This document shows positions 9,248 through 16,258 of a stretch of 64,000 nucleotides of DNA, in pieces. This DNA is from Acidobacteriota bacterium. GTDB lineage: Bacteria > Acidobacteriota > Terriglobia > Acidiferrales > UBA7541. The stretch spans positions 18,729 to 82,728 of the forward strand of contig QHYI01000131.1 in NCBI GenBank assembly GCA_003223245.1, written 5' to 3'. A model generated the notes under the pieces. That model had not been told where the DNA came from. It did not search any database and saw only the letters and a program-made list of their open reading frames with translations. Numbering within the stretch: the stretch's first letter is position 1; each line of letters begins with the position of its first letter. The position numbers and the translations under genes are program-made.

Positions 9248-10252
9248 ATGCCCATCAAGGTCGGCATTAACGGCTTCGGCCGTATTGGACGCAACATCAT
9301 GCGGACGGCGATCGACGACAAGGATATTCAGTTCGTCGCGGTGAACGACATCACGGACGCCAAAACGCTCGCGCATCTGCTGAAATACGATTCCGTGCTC
9401 GGCAATCTGCCGCATAAGGTGACCCACACGGAAGACAGCATCTCGGTAGACGGCAAAACCTTCAGGGTATTCCGCACGAAGGACCCTGCGGAGCTCGACT
9501 GGGCTTCGGTTGGCGCGGAAATCGTTGTTGAATCCACCGGCCTGTTCACCAGGGGCCCGGATGCCAAGAAGCATCTGCGCCCGCCCGTGAAGAAAGTCAT
9601 CATCTCCGCACCCGCGGACAGTCCCGACGCCACCTTTGTCCTCGGCGTGAACGACAAGTGCTACGATCCGGCAAAGCATCACGTCATTTCTAACGCCTCC
9701 TGCACCACTAATTGCCTCGCGCCTGTCGCCAAAGTCATCCAGGACACTTTTGGTATCCAGAGCGGCACCATGACCACCATCCACTCCTACACCAACGACC
9801 AGCGCCTGCTGGATTTGCCGCACAAAGATCTGCGTCGCGCCCGCGCGGCCGCGATCAACATGATTCCGAGCTCTACGGGCGCCGCCAAGGCTTTGCATCT
9901 CGTCATTCCCGAGCTGAAGGGCAAGCTTGACGGCTACGCCATGCGCGTTCCCACGCCGAATGTCAGCATCGTGGACCTTACCGTCTTCGTGGATAAGCCT
10001 GCGACCAAAGACTCCGTCAACGCCGCTCTTAAGGCCGCTGCAAACGGTCCGATGAAGGGCATTCTCGGTTACACGGAGGAAGAACTCGTTTCCGCCGACT
10101 TCAAAGGCGACTCGCATTCCTCTATTGTCGATGCCGGCTACACCAAAGTCGTCGGCGACCGTTGCCTCAAGGTTTTGGCCTGGTACGACAACGAGTGGGG
10201 CTACTCCTGCCGCTGCCGCGACCTGATCAAGCTGCTTGCGTCAAGATTCTAG
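9248..10252 (+). CDS. gap: Glyceraldehyde-3-phosphate dehydrogenase
   Basis: Oxidises and phosphorylates glyceraldehyde 3-phosphate to 1,3-bisphosphoglycerate with NAD(P)+ in glycolysis. The 334-residue product has the Rossmann opening VGINGFGRIGRN at residues 5-16, AVNDITDAKTLAHLLKYDS after strand two, the catalytic SNASCTTNCLAP with Cys152, the catalytic His in TIHSYTNDQ (~178), and WYDNEWGYSCR at the end. Asp34 in the VND segment favours NAD over NADP (family knowledge). A GGAGG sequence (9237-9242) precedes the ATG. It is the first gene of gap-pgk-tpiA, a common glycolytic cluster. Confidence 0.98.
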   Translation: MPIKVGINGFGRIGRNIMRTAIDDKDIQFVAVNDITDAKTLAHLLKYDSVLGNLPHKVTHTEDSISVDGKTFRVFRTKDPAELDWASVGAEIVVESTGLFTRGPDAKKHLRPPVKKVIISAPADSPDATFVLGVNDKCYDPAKHHVISNASCTTNCLAPVAKVIQDTFGIQSGTMTTIHSYTNDQRLLDLPHKDLRRARAAAINMIPSSTGAAKALHLVIPELKGKLDGYAMRVPTPNVSIVDLTVFVDKPATKDSVNAALKAAANGPMKGILGYTEEELVSADFKGDSHSSIVDAGYTKVVGDRCLKVLAWYDNEWGYSCRCRDLIKLLASRF

Positions 10253-10265
10253 AAAGGTCTCGGCG

Positions 10266-10397
10266 GTTCTAAGTCTTTAGCCCTCAGTTGTCAGTGCAAG
10301 ACAACAGAGAATGCGAGAGGTAAGCGAACAGGAAATTATCGCTTTGTGGAGCGTTGAATACGTCTTGACTAAAAACTGACAACTGAGGACTTAGAAC
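10266..10397. repeat. Inverted repeat element between gap and pgk
   Basis: Left arm 10266-10295 reads GTTCTAAGTC, then TTTAGC, then CCTCAGTTGTCAGT. The right arm 10375-10397 reads ACTGACAACTGAGG then ACTTAGAAC. Apart from a 6-7-bp insertion in the left arm, the arms are perfect reverse complements of about 23 bp, with ~80 bp between them. It could form a long hairpin in the gap-pgk transcript or be a small non-coding (MITE-like) element. A related single arm lies before tdk at 2881-2910. Confidence 0.6.
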
Positions 10398-10405
10398 TTT
10401 CACTC

Positions 10406-11602
10406 ATGTCCAAGCTCACCATCAGCGACCTGGACCTCAAAGGCAAACGCGTTTTCATCCGCGTGGACTTCAACGTTCCACTGAAGGACGCCATCGTCAC
10501 CGACGACACGCGCATTCGGGAAACGCTTCCCACGCTTCGCCTCGCCATCCAAAAAGGCGCCCGCCTAGTTCTCGCTTCGCATCTTGGCCGCCCCAAGGGC
10601 GGTCCCGATCCAAAGTATTCCTTGCGGCCCGCCGCGAAGAAACTCGAAGAACTTCTCGGCAAGCCTGTGGCTTTCGCGCTCGATTGCATCGGTCCTGGCG
10701 CGGAAGGCCAGAGCAAGGCGCTGCGCGACGGCGAAGTGCTGGTCCTCGAAAACGTGCGCTTTCATCCTGAAGAAGAAAAGAACGACGAAACCTTTTCCAA
10801 ACAGCTCGCTGCTCTCTGCGACGGAGTTTTCGTTTGCGATGCGTTTGGTTCCGCGCATCGCGCCCACGCGTCCGTGGTTGGCATCACGCGCTTTGTCCAA
10901 CAGGCTGCCGCCGGATTGCTCATGGAAAAAGAACTAGCCTATCTCGGCAAAGCGGTCACGAACCCTGTGCGCCCCTTTGTTGCGATCCTGGGCGGCGCAA
11001 AAGTCAGCGACAAAATCGAAGTTGTCGAGAACCTGATGAAAATTGCCGATGCGATGCTCGTCGGCGGCGGCATGGCCTACACTTTCCTCAAAGCCGATGG
11101 CCAGCCCATTGGCAAGTCCTTGGTGGAAGACGACAAACTCGAGCTCGCGCGTCGCCTACGCGAAGAAGCCCAGAAGAAGAAATTCGCGTTGCTTCTTCCC
11201 GTGGATCACGTGGTTGGCGCCGAATTCAAAGCCGACACAGCGACAAAAACCGTTGCCGTTTCTGCGACTCCCGACGGCTGGATGGGCTTGGACATCGGTC
11301 CGAAAACCATCGAAACGTATAAGCAGAAAATTGCTGGGGCGAAAACTATTGTGTGGAACGGTCCGATGGGTGTGTTCGAGATGCCCGCTTTCGCGAAAGG
11401 CACCCTGGAAATTGCCAAGGCTGTCGCTGAAGCCACGACCGGCGGGGCGACTTCGATTATCGGCGGCGGAGATTCTGTTGCCGCCGTTCATCAATCCGGT
11501 GTAGCCAATAAAATCTCACACATTTCAACCGGTGGCGGCGCTTCCCTCGAATTTCTCGGCGGCCGCAAACTCCCCGGCGTCGAAGCTCTCACGAACAAAT
11601 AA
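10406..11602 (+). CDS. pgk: Phosphoglycerate kinase
   Basis: Transfers the acyl phosphate of 1,3-bisphosphoglycerate to ADP, giving ATP and 3-phosphoglycerate. The 398-residue product is full length. It begins with the substrate-binding [12 protein letters not shown] at about residues 17-28, followed by HLGRPKG near 60, [15 protein letters not shown], the [13 protein letters not shown] motif, WNGPMGVFE near 313 and the nucleotide-binding [11 protein letters not shown] near 355. It is the second gene of gap-pgk-tpiA, with a 153-bp gap after gap that is occupied by an inverted repeat. Confidence 0.98.
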   Translation: MSKLTISDLDLKGKRVFIRVDFNVPLKDAIVTDDTRIRETLPTLRLAIQKGARLVLASHLGRPKGGPDPKYSLRPAAKKLEELLGKPVAFALDCIGPGAEGQSKALRDGEVLVLENVRFHPEEEKNDETFSKQLAALCDGVFVCDAFGSAHRAHASVVGITRFVQQAAAGLLMEKELAYLGKAVTNPVRPFVAILGGAKVSDKIEVVENLMKIADAMLVGGGMAYTFLKADGQPIGKSLVEDDKLELARRLREEAQKKKFALLLPVDHVVGAEFKADTATKTVAVSATPDGWMGLDIGPKTIETYKQKIAGAKTIVWNGPMGVFEMPAFAKGTLEIAKAVAEATTGGATSIIGGGDSVAAVHQSGVANKISHISTGGGASLEFLGGRKLPGVEALTNK

Positions 11603-11613
11603 TGAACGCGACC

Positions 11614-11653
11614 CTTCTCTGCGAATCCTCTCGGTCCTCTGTGTCTCTGCGTT
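11614..11653. repeat. CCTCTGTGTCTCTGCG-type intergenic repeat
   Basis: The short pgk-tpiA spacer contains TCTCTGCGAATCCTCTCGGT followed by CCTCTGTGTCTCTGCGT. Such CTCTGTGTCTCTGCG strings are common as dispersed intergenic repeats in several bacterial phyla (general knowledge). Only one copy is visible in this window, so assignment as a repeat rests on resemblance alone. Confidence 0.3.
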
Positions 11654-11687
11654 ATCGTCTTCTTTCTTGTTCTGTTCGGAGGTTTGC

Positions 11688-12443
11688 ATGCGTCGCCGCG
11701 TGATTGCCGGCAACTGGAAAATGTTCAAGACGCAGGCGGAAACGCGCGCGTTCTTCGCGGCGTTTGCCCCGCTCGTGTCCCGCGCGAAGCACTGCGACAT
11801 GGTCATCGCTCCGCCTTTCACAGCGATTCGCGCCGCCGTCGAAGCGGCGAGAAACACCGACATCGCCATCTCCGCGCAGAACCTCCACTGGGAAAAAGAA
11901 GGCGCCTTCACCGGCGAAATCTCCGCTGCGATGCTTGTCGAAGCGGGCTGCCGCTACGTCATCATAGGCCACTCCGAGCGCCGCCAATTCTTCGGCGAGA
12001 CCGACGAAAGCGTGGCTAAGAAAACCAAAGCGGCGCTTGCCGCGGGCCTCCTTCCCATTGTTTGCGTCGGTGAGACCTTAGCTCAGCGCGAGTCCGGCCA
12101 GACTCATAAGGTCTGCAAAACACAATTCCTTGATGGGCCTGGCACTCTGACGCCCGAAGAATTCTCGCGCATCTTGATCGCTTACGAGCCGGTTTGGGCC
12201 ATTGGCACGGGGCGAACTGCCACTCCGGAGATTGCCGCAGACGTTCACAAGTTTCTCCGCGAGTGCGCTGCCGAGAAATTCTCCGCCTCTCCTGCTTCTG
12301 CGTTACGCATTCTCTACGGCGGCAGCGTCAAGCCGGACAACATAAAGGGACTGATGGCGCAGGAAGAGCTGGATGGAGCCCTGGTGGGTGGAGCGAGCCT
12401 TGACGCGAAATCCTTCGCTTCTATCGTAAATTTTGCGTCGTAA
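11688..12443 (+). CDS. tpiA: Triosephosphate isomerase
   Basis: Interconverts dihydroxyacetone phosphate and glyceraldehyde 3-phosphate. From the ATG at 11688 the product has 251 residues. AGNWKMFK holds Asn9 and Lys11, IIGHSERR holds the electrophilic His95, AYEPVWAIGTG holds the catalytic Glu167, and the phosphate-binding ILYGGSVKPDNIKG lies near the C-terminus. The frame runs open further upstream into the end of pgk, but ATG 11688 begins the first beta strand and has CGGAGG 5 nt before it. Third gene of the gap-pgk-tpiA cluster. Confidence 0.98.
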   Translation: MRRRVIAGNWKMFKTQAETRAFFAAFAPLVSRAKHCDMVIAPPFTAIRAAVEAARNTDIAISAQNLHWEKEGAFTGEISAAMLVEAGCRYVIIGHSERRQFFGETDESVAKKTKAALAAGLLPIVCVGETLAQRESGQTHKVCKTQFLDGPGTLTPEEFSRILIAYEPVWAIGTGRTATPEIAADVHKFLRECAAEKFSASPASALRILYGGSVKPDNIKGLMAQEELDGALVGGASLDAKSFASIVNFAS

Positions 12444-12524
12444 ATCGCGTGGCGAATTTCATGAGCTTATTGGAAAGACCGGCAAACTGTGGAGGTTAAG
12501 TCCGGGGGCCTGTCAGCGCCTGCG

Positions 12525-12543
12525 GGCGGGCATAATTCCCGCC
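12525..12543 (+). terminator. Hairpin downstream of tpiA, weak terminator candidate
   Basis: GGCGGG (12525-12530) pairs perfectly with CCCGCC (12538-12543) around a 7-nt loop, followed by TTGTTGG. The stem is short and the T-tract poor, so it could equally be a transcript-end hairpin. It lies about 80 bp after the tpiA stop. Confidence 0.3.
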
Positions 12544-12625
12544 TTGTTGGCCTTGTGGTACGATTCTGGCCGAAAACGCCATTCCTGCTAAAATTGAAAT
12601 GGGGACCATGCTAGAGGCAACCAAT

Positions 12626-13021
12626 ATGGCAGAAAAAGTCAAAAAGGACGAGCGCGCCTGGAAGAAACAGCTCACGCCGAACCAATACTACGTGACGCGT
12701 GAAAAAGGAACCGAGCCTCCTTTTACAGGCGAATACGAAGATACCGAAACGCCGGGAACCTACAAGTGCGTCTGCTGCGGCCAGCCTTTATTCCGTTCCG
12801 AGACCAAATATCACTCCGGCTCAGGTTGGCCCAGTTTCTACGCTCCAGCCAGCGAAGAAGCCGTCAAGGAGGAATCGGACACAAGCCACGGCATGCGCCG
12901 CGTCGAGGTGAAATGCATGCGTTGCGATGCGCACCTTGGGCACGTTTTTGATGATGGACCTCAGCCCACAGGCTTGCGCTATTGCATTAATTCCGCAGCA
13001 TTACAACTGGATGAAGACTAA
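12626..13021 (+). CDS. msrB: Peptide-methionine (R)-S-oxide reductase MsrB
   Basis: Repairs oxidised proteins by reducing methionine-R-sulfoxide with thioredoxin. From ATG 12626 the 131-residue protein has both zinc-binding pairs (C48xxC51 and C97xxC100), the substrate motif HSGSGWPSF at residues 63-71 and the catalytic Cys120 in [11 protein letters not shown]. The catalytic residue is encoded by TGC, so this MsrB is the Cys form. ATG 12626 was chosen because AGAGG precedes it by 8 nt; the frame extends to ATG 12599, which lacks a ribosome-binding site. It is followed at once by a strong terminator. Confidence 0.96.
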   Translation: MAEKVKKDERAWKKQLTPNQYYVTREKGTEPPFTGEYEDTETPGTYKCVCCGQPLFRSETKYHSGSGWPSFYAPASEEAVKEESDTSHGMRRVEVKCMRCDAHLGHVFDDGPQPTGLRYCINSAALQLDED

Positions 13022-13058
13022 AGAAAGCGCCCCGATTCTGATCGGGGCGCTTTCTTTT
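13021..13058. terminator. Strong intrinsic terminator, bidirectional
   Basis: A perfect 17-bp stem (13021-13037 with 13042-13058; core GAAAGCGCCCCGAT / ATCGGGGCGCTTTC) closes a TCTG loop. A-rich and T-rich flanks give a T-tract on both strands. It ends msrB from the left and could serve the convergent gene at 13080-13346 from the right. Confidence 0.9.
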
Positions 13059-13079
13059 GCTCAAGGGAAATCAGGAAAC

Positions 13080-13346
13080 TTAAGCTGCCGGGCAAGAACA
13101 AGCCACCATTTCTGCAATGGGGTCGCGCTCCCACACAGCAAGAAGAAGCACTTTAACGCCAGAAGGATACTTGAACACGTAGTAGGTGTGAGAGCAGCCT
13201 TCCACTTCATAAAAGCCAGGCCGGCGTGGATCGGGCCGCGACGGCGCCCCGATGGTCAAAAGCTGGCGCAATTCCGCAACCTGCTCCTGCGAGTGGTTTC
13301 GCAGATCCTCCAATAGGGGTGCTTGTTTTGTGATGGGCATCGTCAT
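13080..13346 (-). CDS. Small hypothetical protein
   Basis: Function unknown. From the ATG at 13346 (GGAG 8 nt upstream) the product is 88 residues. It has an amphipathic N-terminal half (LLEDLRNHSQEQVAELRQLL) and a C-terminal beta-rich part (FYEVEGCSHTYYVFKYPSG, KVLLLAVWERD) ending in VACSCPAA. The even codon use and sensible ribosome-binding site support it as real. It is convergent with msrB and shares the terminator between them. Confidence 0.65.
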   Translation of the reverse strand: MTMPITKQAPLLEDLRNHSQEQVAELRQLLTIGAPSRPDPRRPGFYEVEGCSHTYYVFKYPSGVKVLLLAVWERDPIAEMVACSCPAA

Positions 13347-13613
13347 TGTTCTGCTCCGCCACATTCCAGCTTACCTTCTTCTCATCTATACAGACGAAAG
13401 AAACCGAAAAATGTTTCATGGGCGGCAATAATTTCTGCTCCGTCAGTAGACAATTTGGCCCGGCGTGCCCATTTTTTGCATGGTCTATGAAAACGGCCTT
13501 TTTACGCCCCCCAAAAGCCTGGTCGCAGGCTTTGCCCACCTTAACGGCGACCAAGGCCCGTCGGATGCGGCCAGGCCCAAAAAAGTTAGTGTACTCCGCG
13601 TTCACTTTTCGAT

Positions 13614-13727
13614 CTAGCGAGTCTCGCAAAACATTTCGACCATGCCCTTTGGAGTGCGCCAGCCCCGCGGCCGCTTTTCCGCCTGCTCACACGGCTCGTA
13701 CTTTGCGATCCTCAATAAGTGCCTCAC
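13614..13727 (-). CDS. Possible small ORF inside duplicated segment
   Basis: A GTG at 13727 opens a 37-residue frame (VRHLLRIAKYEPCEQ ... TPKGMVEMFCETR). Its last ~27 codons are also open in the second copy of the duplication at 13909-13990, where they read ERCEQEEKRQQGWR then TPKGMVEIFCETQ and stop. That second copy has no start codon. Conservation of the stop and frame in both copies hints at a coding origin, but the ORF is very short and may be chance. Confidence 0.25.
   Translation of the reverse strand: MRHLLRIAKYEPCEQAEKRPRGWRTPKGMVEMFCETR
13619..13715. repeat. Direct repeat, copy 1 (~97 bp)
   Basis: Begins GAGTCTCGCAAAACATTTCG and continues through CCATGCCCTTTGGAGTGCGC to the TACTTTGCGATC region. 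Copy 2 starts 295 bp downstream at 13914 and is near identical over the first ~45 bp, then about 75-80% identical. The 668-bp interval 13365-14033 has no convincing larger gene. Confidence 0.8.
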
Positions 13728-13849
13728 TCTTTCATCAAATCAATGCGAATCGCTCCTCGCGGACAGCAGGCAGCGCTGTGAGAAGGGCTTCGCGGAGCAG
13801 TCTCATGAGACTTCCCCCTTCTGGCAATGGAGCAGGGCCGTTTGACGGT

Positions 13850-13868
13850 TATATCGTAATACGATATA
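13850..13868. promoter_or_regulatory. Perfect AT-rich palindrome, operator candidate
   Basis: TATATCGTA (13850-13858) and TACGATATA (13860-13868) are exact reverse complements around a single A. This symmetry and size fit a site for a dimeric repressor; PadR- or GntR-like regulators are possible (inference). It sits between the two direct-repeat copies and about 170 bp before the DUF4142 gene. No regulator gene is adjacent. Confidence 0.45.
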
Positions 13869-13913
13869 TTTACAGTTTGAAGGAAGTTCCATACCGATAT
13901 GTCCTTTCCTACT

Positions 13914-14010
13914 GAGTCTCGCAAAATATTTCGACCATGCCCTTTGGAGTGCGCCAGCCCTGCTGCCGCTTTTCCTCCTGTTCACACCGCTCTGTATTTT
14001 AAGATCTCAG
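13914..14010. repeat. Direct repeat, copy 2 (~97 bp)
   Basis: Begins GAGTCTCGCAAAATATTTCG and matches copy 1 at 13619. It ends ~24 bp before the start codon of the DUF4142 gene, so it forms most of that gene's immediate leader. Differences from copy 1 fall largely at third positions of one plus-strand frame and at scattered positions in the conserved minus-strand frame. Confidence 0.8.
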
Positions 14011-14033
14011 TAATGTCCCCAAGGAGGTCATAA

Positions 14034-14624
14034 ATGATTAAGATCGCCACGTACCTTACCGCGTTCGGCCTGTTCGGCTTTCTGGCCGTAAGCCCGGCCG
14101 CTGCCCAATCAAATACGAAACCCGGCAAAACATCAACCAGCGAAGCCACTTCATCCAAACACACGACCAAAATGATTTCCGACGCAGCCTTCGCGCGCGA
14201 AGCCGCCGAAGGTGGCATCGCCGAGGTTAAATTGGGCCAATTGGCGGAAGAAAAGGGTTCCTCTCAGGAGGTGAAAGATTTCGGAAAGCGCATGGTTACC
14301 GACCATACCAAGGTGAACGACGAACTGAAGGCCGACGCCGCCAAGGAGAAGTTCACCCTTCCAACCGAGATGAGCAAACGGGATCAAATGGCTTACGATC
14401 GGCTTTCCAAGTTATCCGGCGCTGCCTTTGACCGCGCTTATGCTCGCGATATGGTGAGCGACCACCGCGCAGATATCGCCGAATTCCTGAAGGAAAGCAA
14501 GAACGGCAAGCAGGAGTGGGCAAAAGACTTCGCTTCGCAGACCCTGCCCACGCTTCGTGAGCACCTGAAGCAAGCCGAGGAAGTGCTCCACGCGGTTGAG
14601 CCCGCCAAAACCAAGAAGTCCTAG
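14034..14624 (+). CDS. DUF4142 domain secreted protein
   Basis: Function unknown; DUF4142 proteins are exported four-helix, ferritin-like-fold proteins found in soil bacteria (family knowledge). The 196-residue product has a clear signal peptide (YLTAFGLFGFLAVSPAAAQ, cleavage after about residue 25) and a Ser/Thr-rich linker. The DUF4142 body follows: AFAREAAEGGIAEVKLGQLA near residue 50, then VKDFGKRMVTDHTKVNDEL and LREHLKQAEEV near the end. AAGGAGG precedes the ATG. Its leader consists of direct-repeat copy 2, so its expression may be tied to that element. Confidence 0.88.
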   Translation: MIKIATYLTAFGLFGFLAVSPAAAQSNTKPGKTSTSEATSSKHTTKMISDAAFAREAAEGGIAEVKLGQLAEEKGSSQEVKDFGKRMVTDHTKVNDELKADAAKEKFTLPTEMSKRDQMAYDRLSKLSGAAFDRAYARDMVSDHRADIAEFLKESKNGKQEWAKDFASQTLPTLREHLKQAEEVLHAVEPAKTKKS

Positions 14625-14806
14625 CTTTGTTTGTCGGAAACGGATTCACCTGGGGCGGGTGGCCCCGCAGGCGCAGGGTGCAGCACCCACTTCGAGGACT
14701 TGGTCTGTGCCCCACCCGGCTTACACTCTTTTTATCCGGGCACTGGCGTTCCAAGAACGCTTGGCAACACGGCAAGGGTTAACCGACCGCTGCAAGAGGG
14801 CACGAT

Positions 14807-15262
14807 ATGTCGTGTTCCTGCCACCCGAAGAGCCGGCAGAGTAAAAGCGGCTCGGGCGGGCTCAGGGCGAAGCAATGCGAAGTCGACTCGCCCGTTGCTC
14901 ATCGCGCCAACCGGCTCGCGGCGTTCCCCTTTGAGTTCGTGACCAAGCCCGAGCAATCCGCCAACGCTGTCTCGCACCTTCCCGCGGCGATCCGATCCGG
15001 ATTGGAAGACATCGCCGGTTTCGCCGCCAGCCTCGACATGGTGTGCGACCAGGAAGCTCGCCGTGCTCATTTTCTGGACGGGCAGCGAACCCGCGCGGAA
15101 TTGCGCCCAGAGCGTGCGCCGTGTCCGTGCGCTGCTCGCCCCCTAACATGGACTGCTGTTTGCGCTTGCAAAACATGTTCGCGCACATCCCCGAGCAGCG
15201 CGATCTGCCAACGTCGAAGGGCCTTCCAAGCGAGCCTAGTTCTATTGACGCGCGCTTTATAA
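14807..15262 (+). CDS. Doubtful hypothetical ORF
   Basis: An open frame of 151 codons with a Cys-containing opening (MSCSCHPKSRQSKSGSG) and a plausible helical middle (FEFVTKPEQSANAVSHLPAA, SGLEDIAGFAASLDMV). The C-terminal third is Cys/Arg-rich and looks like non-coding sequence read in frame. A competing minus-strand frame exists at 14732-15070. I recognise no family; it may be a decayed gene. Confidence 0.3.
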   Translation: MSCSCHPKSRQSKSGSGGLRAKQCEVDSPVAHRANRLAAFPFEFVTKPEQSANAVSHLPAAIRSGLEDIAGFAASLDMVCDQEARRAHFLDGQRTRAELRPERAPCPCAARPLTWTAVCACKTCSRTSPSSAICQRRRAFQASLVLLTRAL

Positions 15263-15315
15263 CCGGCGACAGTACTGCTCAGGAAGATAACGTCTGCGTG
15301 GCCTAGCGCAGCTTA

Positions 15316-15843
15316 TTGAAAAAGAAAGAGAAACCGGCGAAATGGGGGCGCGCAGAGTTACCAGGCGGGGGTTCGGTGGATAGGAAGCTCGCAGAACGGA
15401 ATTGCAGCGAGGCTGCTTGCCCGAGCGCCGCGGCTACTTCCCTCGATCAGCAGGCTCTTTGCCTGAAGCATTTTCTTATGCGCTGTTACGCCAAGCTGGA
15501 GGCACTCGACCCGCGCGGCGAAAAATCCAGCGAACAGCGCGCCGATTTGGCCGCCATGCGCGCCTTTATTGAGGAATGCTCGCGCTCCACGCCTTGCTTT
15601 TGCGGAACCCGCCATCTCCGCGAACCCCTACGCGAAGAAGCGCTCGGCTTCACGGCGCTTCTAACTTTCGCTTTGCTTGGTTTTTCTTGTGGCGTGCCAG
15701 CGGGACTTGAGGCTCAGTCTAAGTGCTGCCATTGTGGCGGGGAGGCTTTCCCTGCTTGGTGGTTGCGGTTACACAGGCCTGTGCTCCACGTCACAGCGAC
15801 TGGTGCGCCCCTTCCCTCAGACTTTGCCGAGGGAGGCGGGTGA
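15316..15843 (+). CDS. Cys-containing hypothetical protein
   Basis: Function unknown. The N-terminal ~100 residues look genuine. CSEAACPSAA resembles a Cys motif, LCLKHFLMRCYAKLEALDP and LAAMRAFIEECS are amphipathic helices, and STPCFCG follows. This order (Cys pair, then LxHF..RCYxxLE) is a type I associate with Acidobacteriota. The C-terminal ~70 residues are hydrophobic and then low in structure and may be read past a frameshift. Start is TTG 15316. The stop lies 1 bp before the next start (15845), so the two are probably co-transcribed. Confidence 0.5.
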   Translation: MKKKEKPAKWGRAELPGGGSVDRKLAERNCSEAACPSAAATSLDQQALCLKHFLMRCYAKLEALDPRGEKSSEQRADLAAMRAFIEECSRSTPCFCGTRHLREPLREEALGFTALLTFALLGFSCGVPAGLEAQSKCCHCGGEAFPAWWLRLHRPVLHVTATGAPLPSDFAEGGG

Positions 15844-15844
15844 G

Positions 15845-16258
15845 ATGGCTAAGGAAAAGAAGCACACACTCTCAAACTTAAGGGCGGAACTGGCGTTTTT
15901 GGAACTAGGCGGCTACCGTTCTCCGCAGCAGGCCGCCTGGCGGCCGCAGTTTATTTTTGAGGATTCGCCGACGTGTTTGAACTTCCGAAACCTTGGCAAG
16001 CCGCTTCCCTGCAGCGAATGTGCGCTCATGGATTTCGTTCCCGACGGATTCAAACGGGAACGGTATCCCTGCCGGCATATTCCTCTGGATGAATCCGGCC
16101 ACACTTTGGATTCGCTCTATCGCATCGCAACGGAAGAGGAAGCACACACGATTGTCGCGAATTGGCTGAAGACCACTGTCGCGCAGTTGGAGCGCGAACC
16201 GCACGGGAAGCTCTCCGACGACGCCGCGAGCGCGCTCTTCAGCAAATCGGCTCACTAA
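15845..16258 (+). CDS. Hypothetical protein with Cys/His motif
   Basis: Function unknown. The 137-residue product starts at ATG 15845 behind GGGAGG. It reads NLRAELAFLELGGYRSP, then a compact Cys region (PTCLNFRN, PCSECALMDFVP, ERYPCRHIPL) with spacing that could bind a metal, and an acidic helix EEEAHTIVANWLKTTVAQLE. It follows the previous Cys-containing gene without a gap and its stop overlaps that of the convergent M28 peptidase by 4 bp. Confidence 0.65.
   Translation: MAKEKKHTLSNLRAELAFLELGGYRSPQQAAWRPQFIFEDSPTCLNFRNLGKPLPCSECALMDFVPDGFKRERYPCRHIPLDESGHTLDSLYRIATEEEAHTIVANWLKTTVAQLEREPHGKLSDDAASALFSKSAH

Noticed and set aside
12626..13021. Possibility that MsrB is also a selenoprotein
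   Set aside because: The catalytic position is TGC (Cys120) and there is no in-frame TGA.
13346..13915. 189-codon plus-strand frame across the duplicated region
   Set aside because: Overlaps a better minus-strand gene at its start, has no ribosome-binding site and reads as Cys/Arg/Ser-rich non-protein sequence.
13619..14010. CRISPR-like interpretation of the repeated segment
   Set aside because: Only two copies of ~97 bp with unequal sequence and a 198-bp interval; no short regularly spaced repeats and no cas genes.
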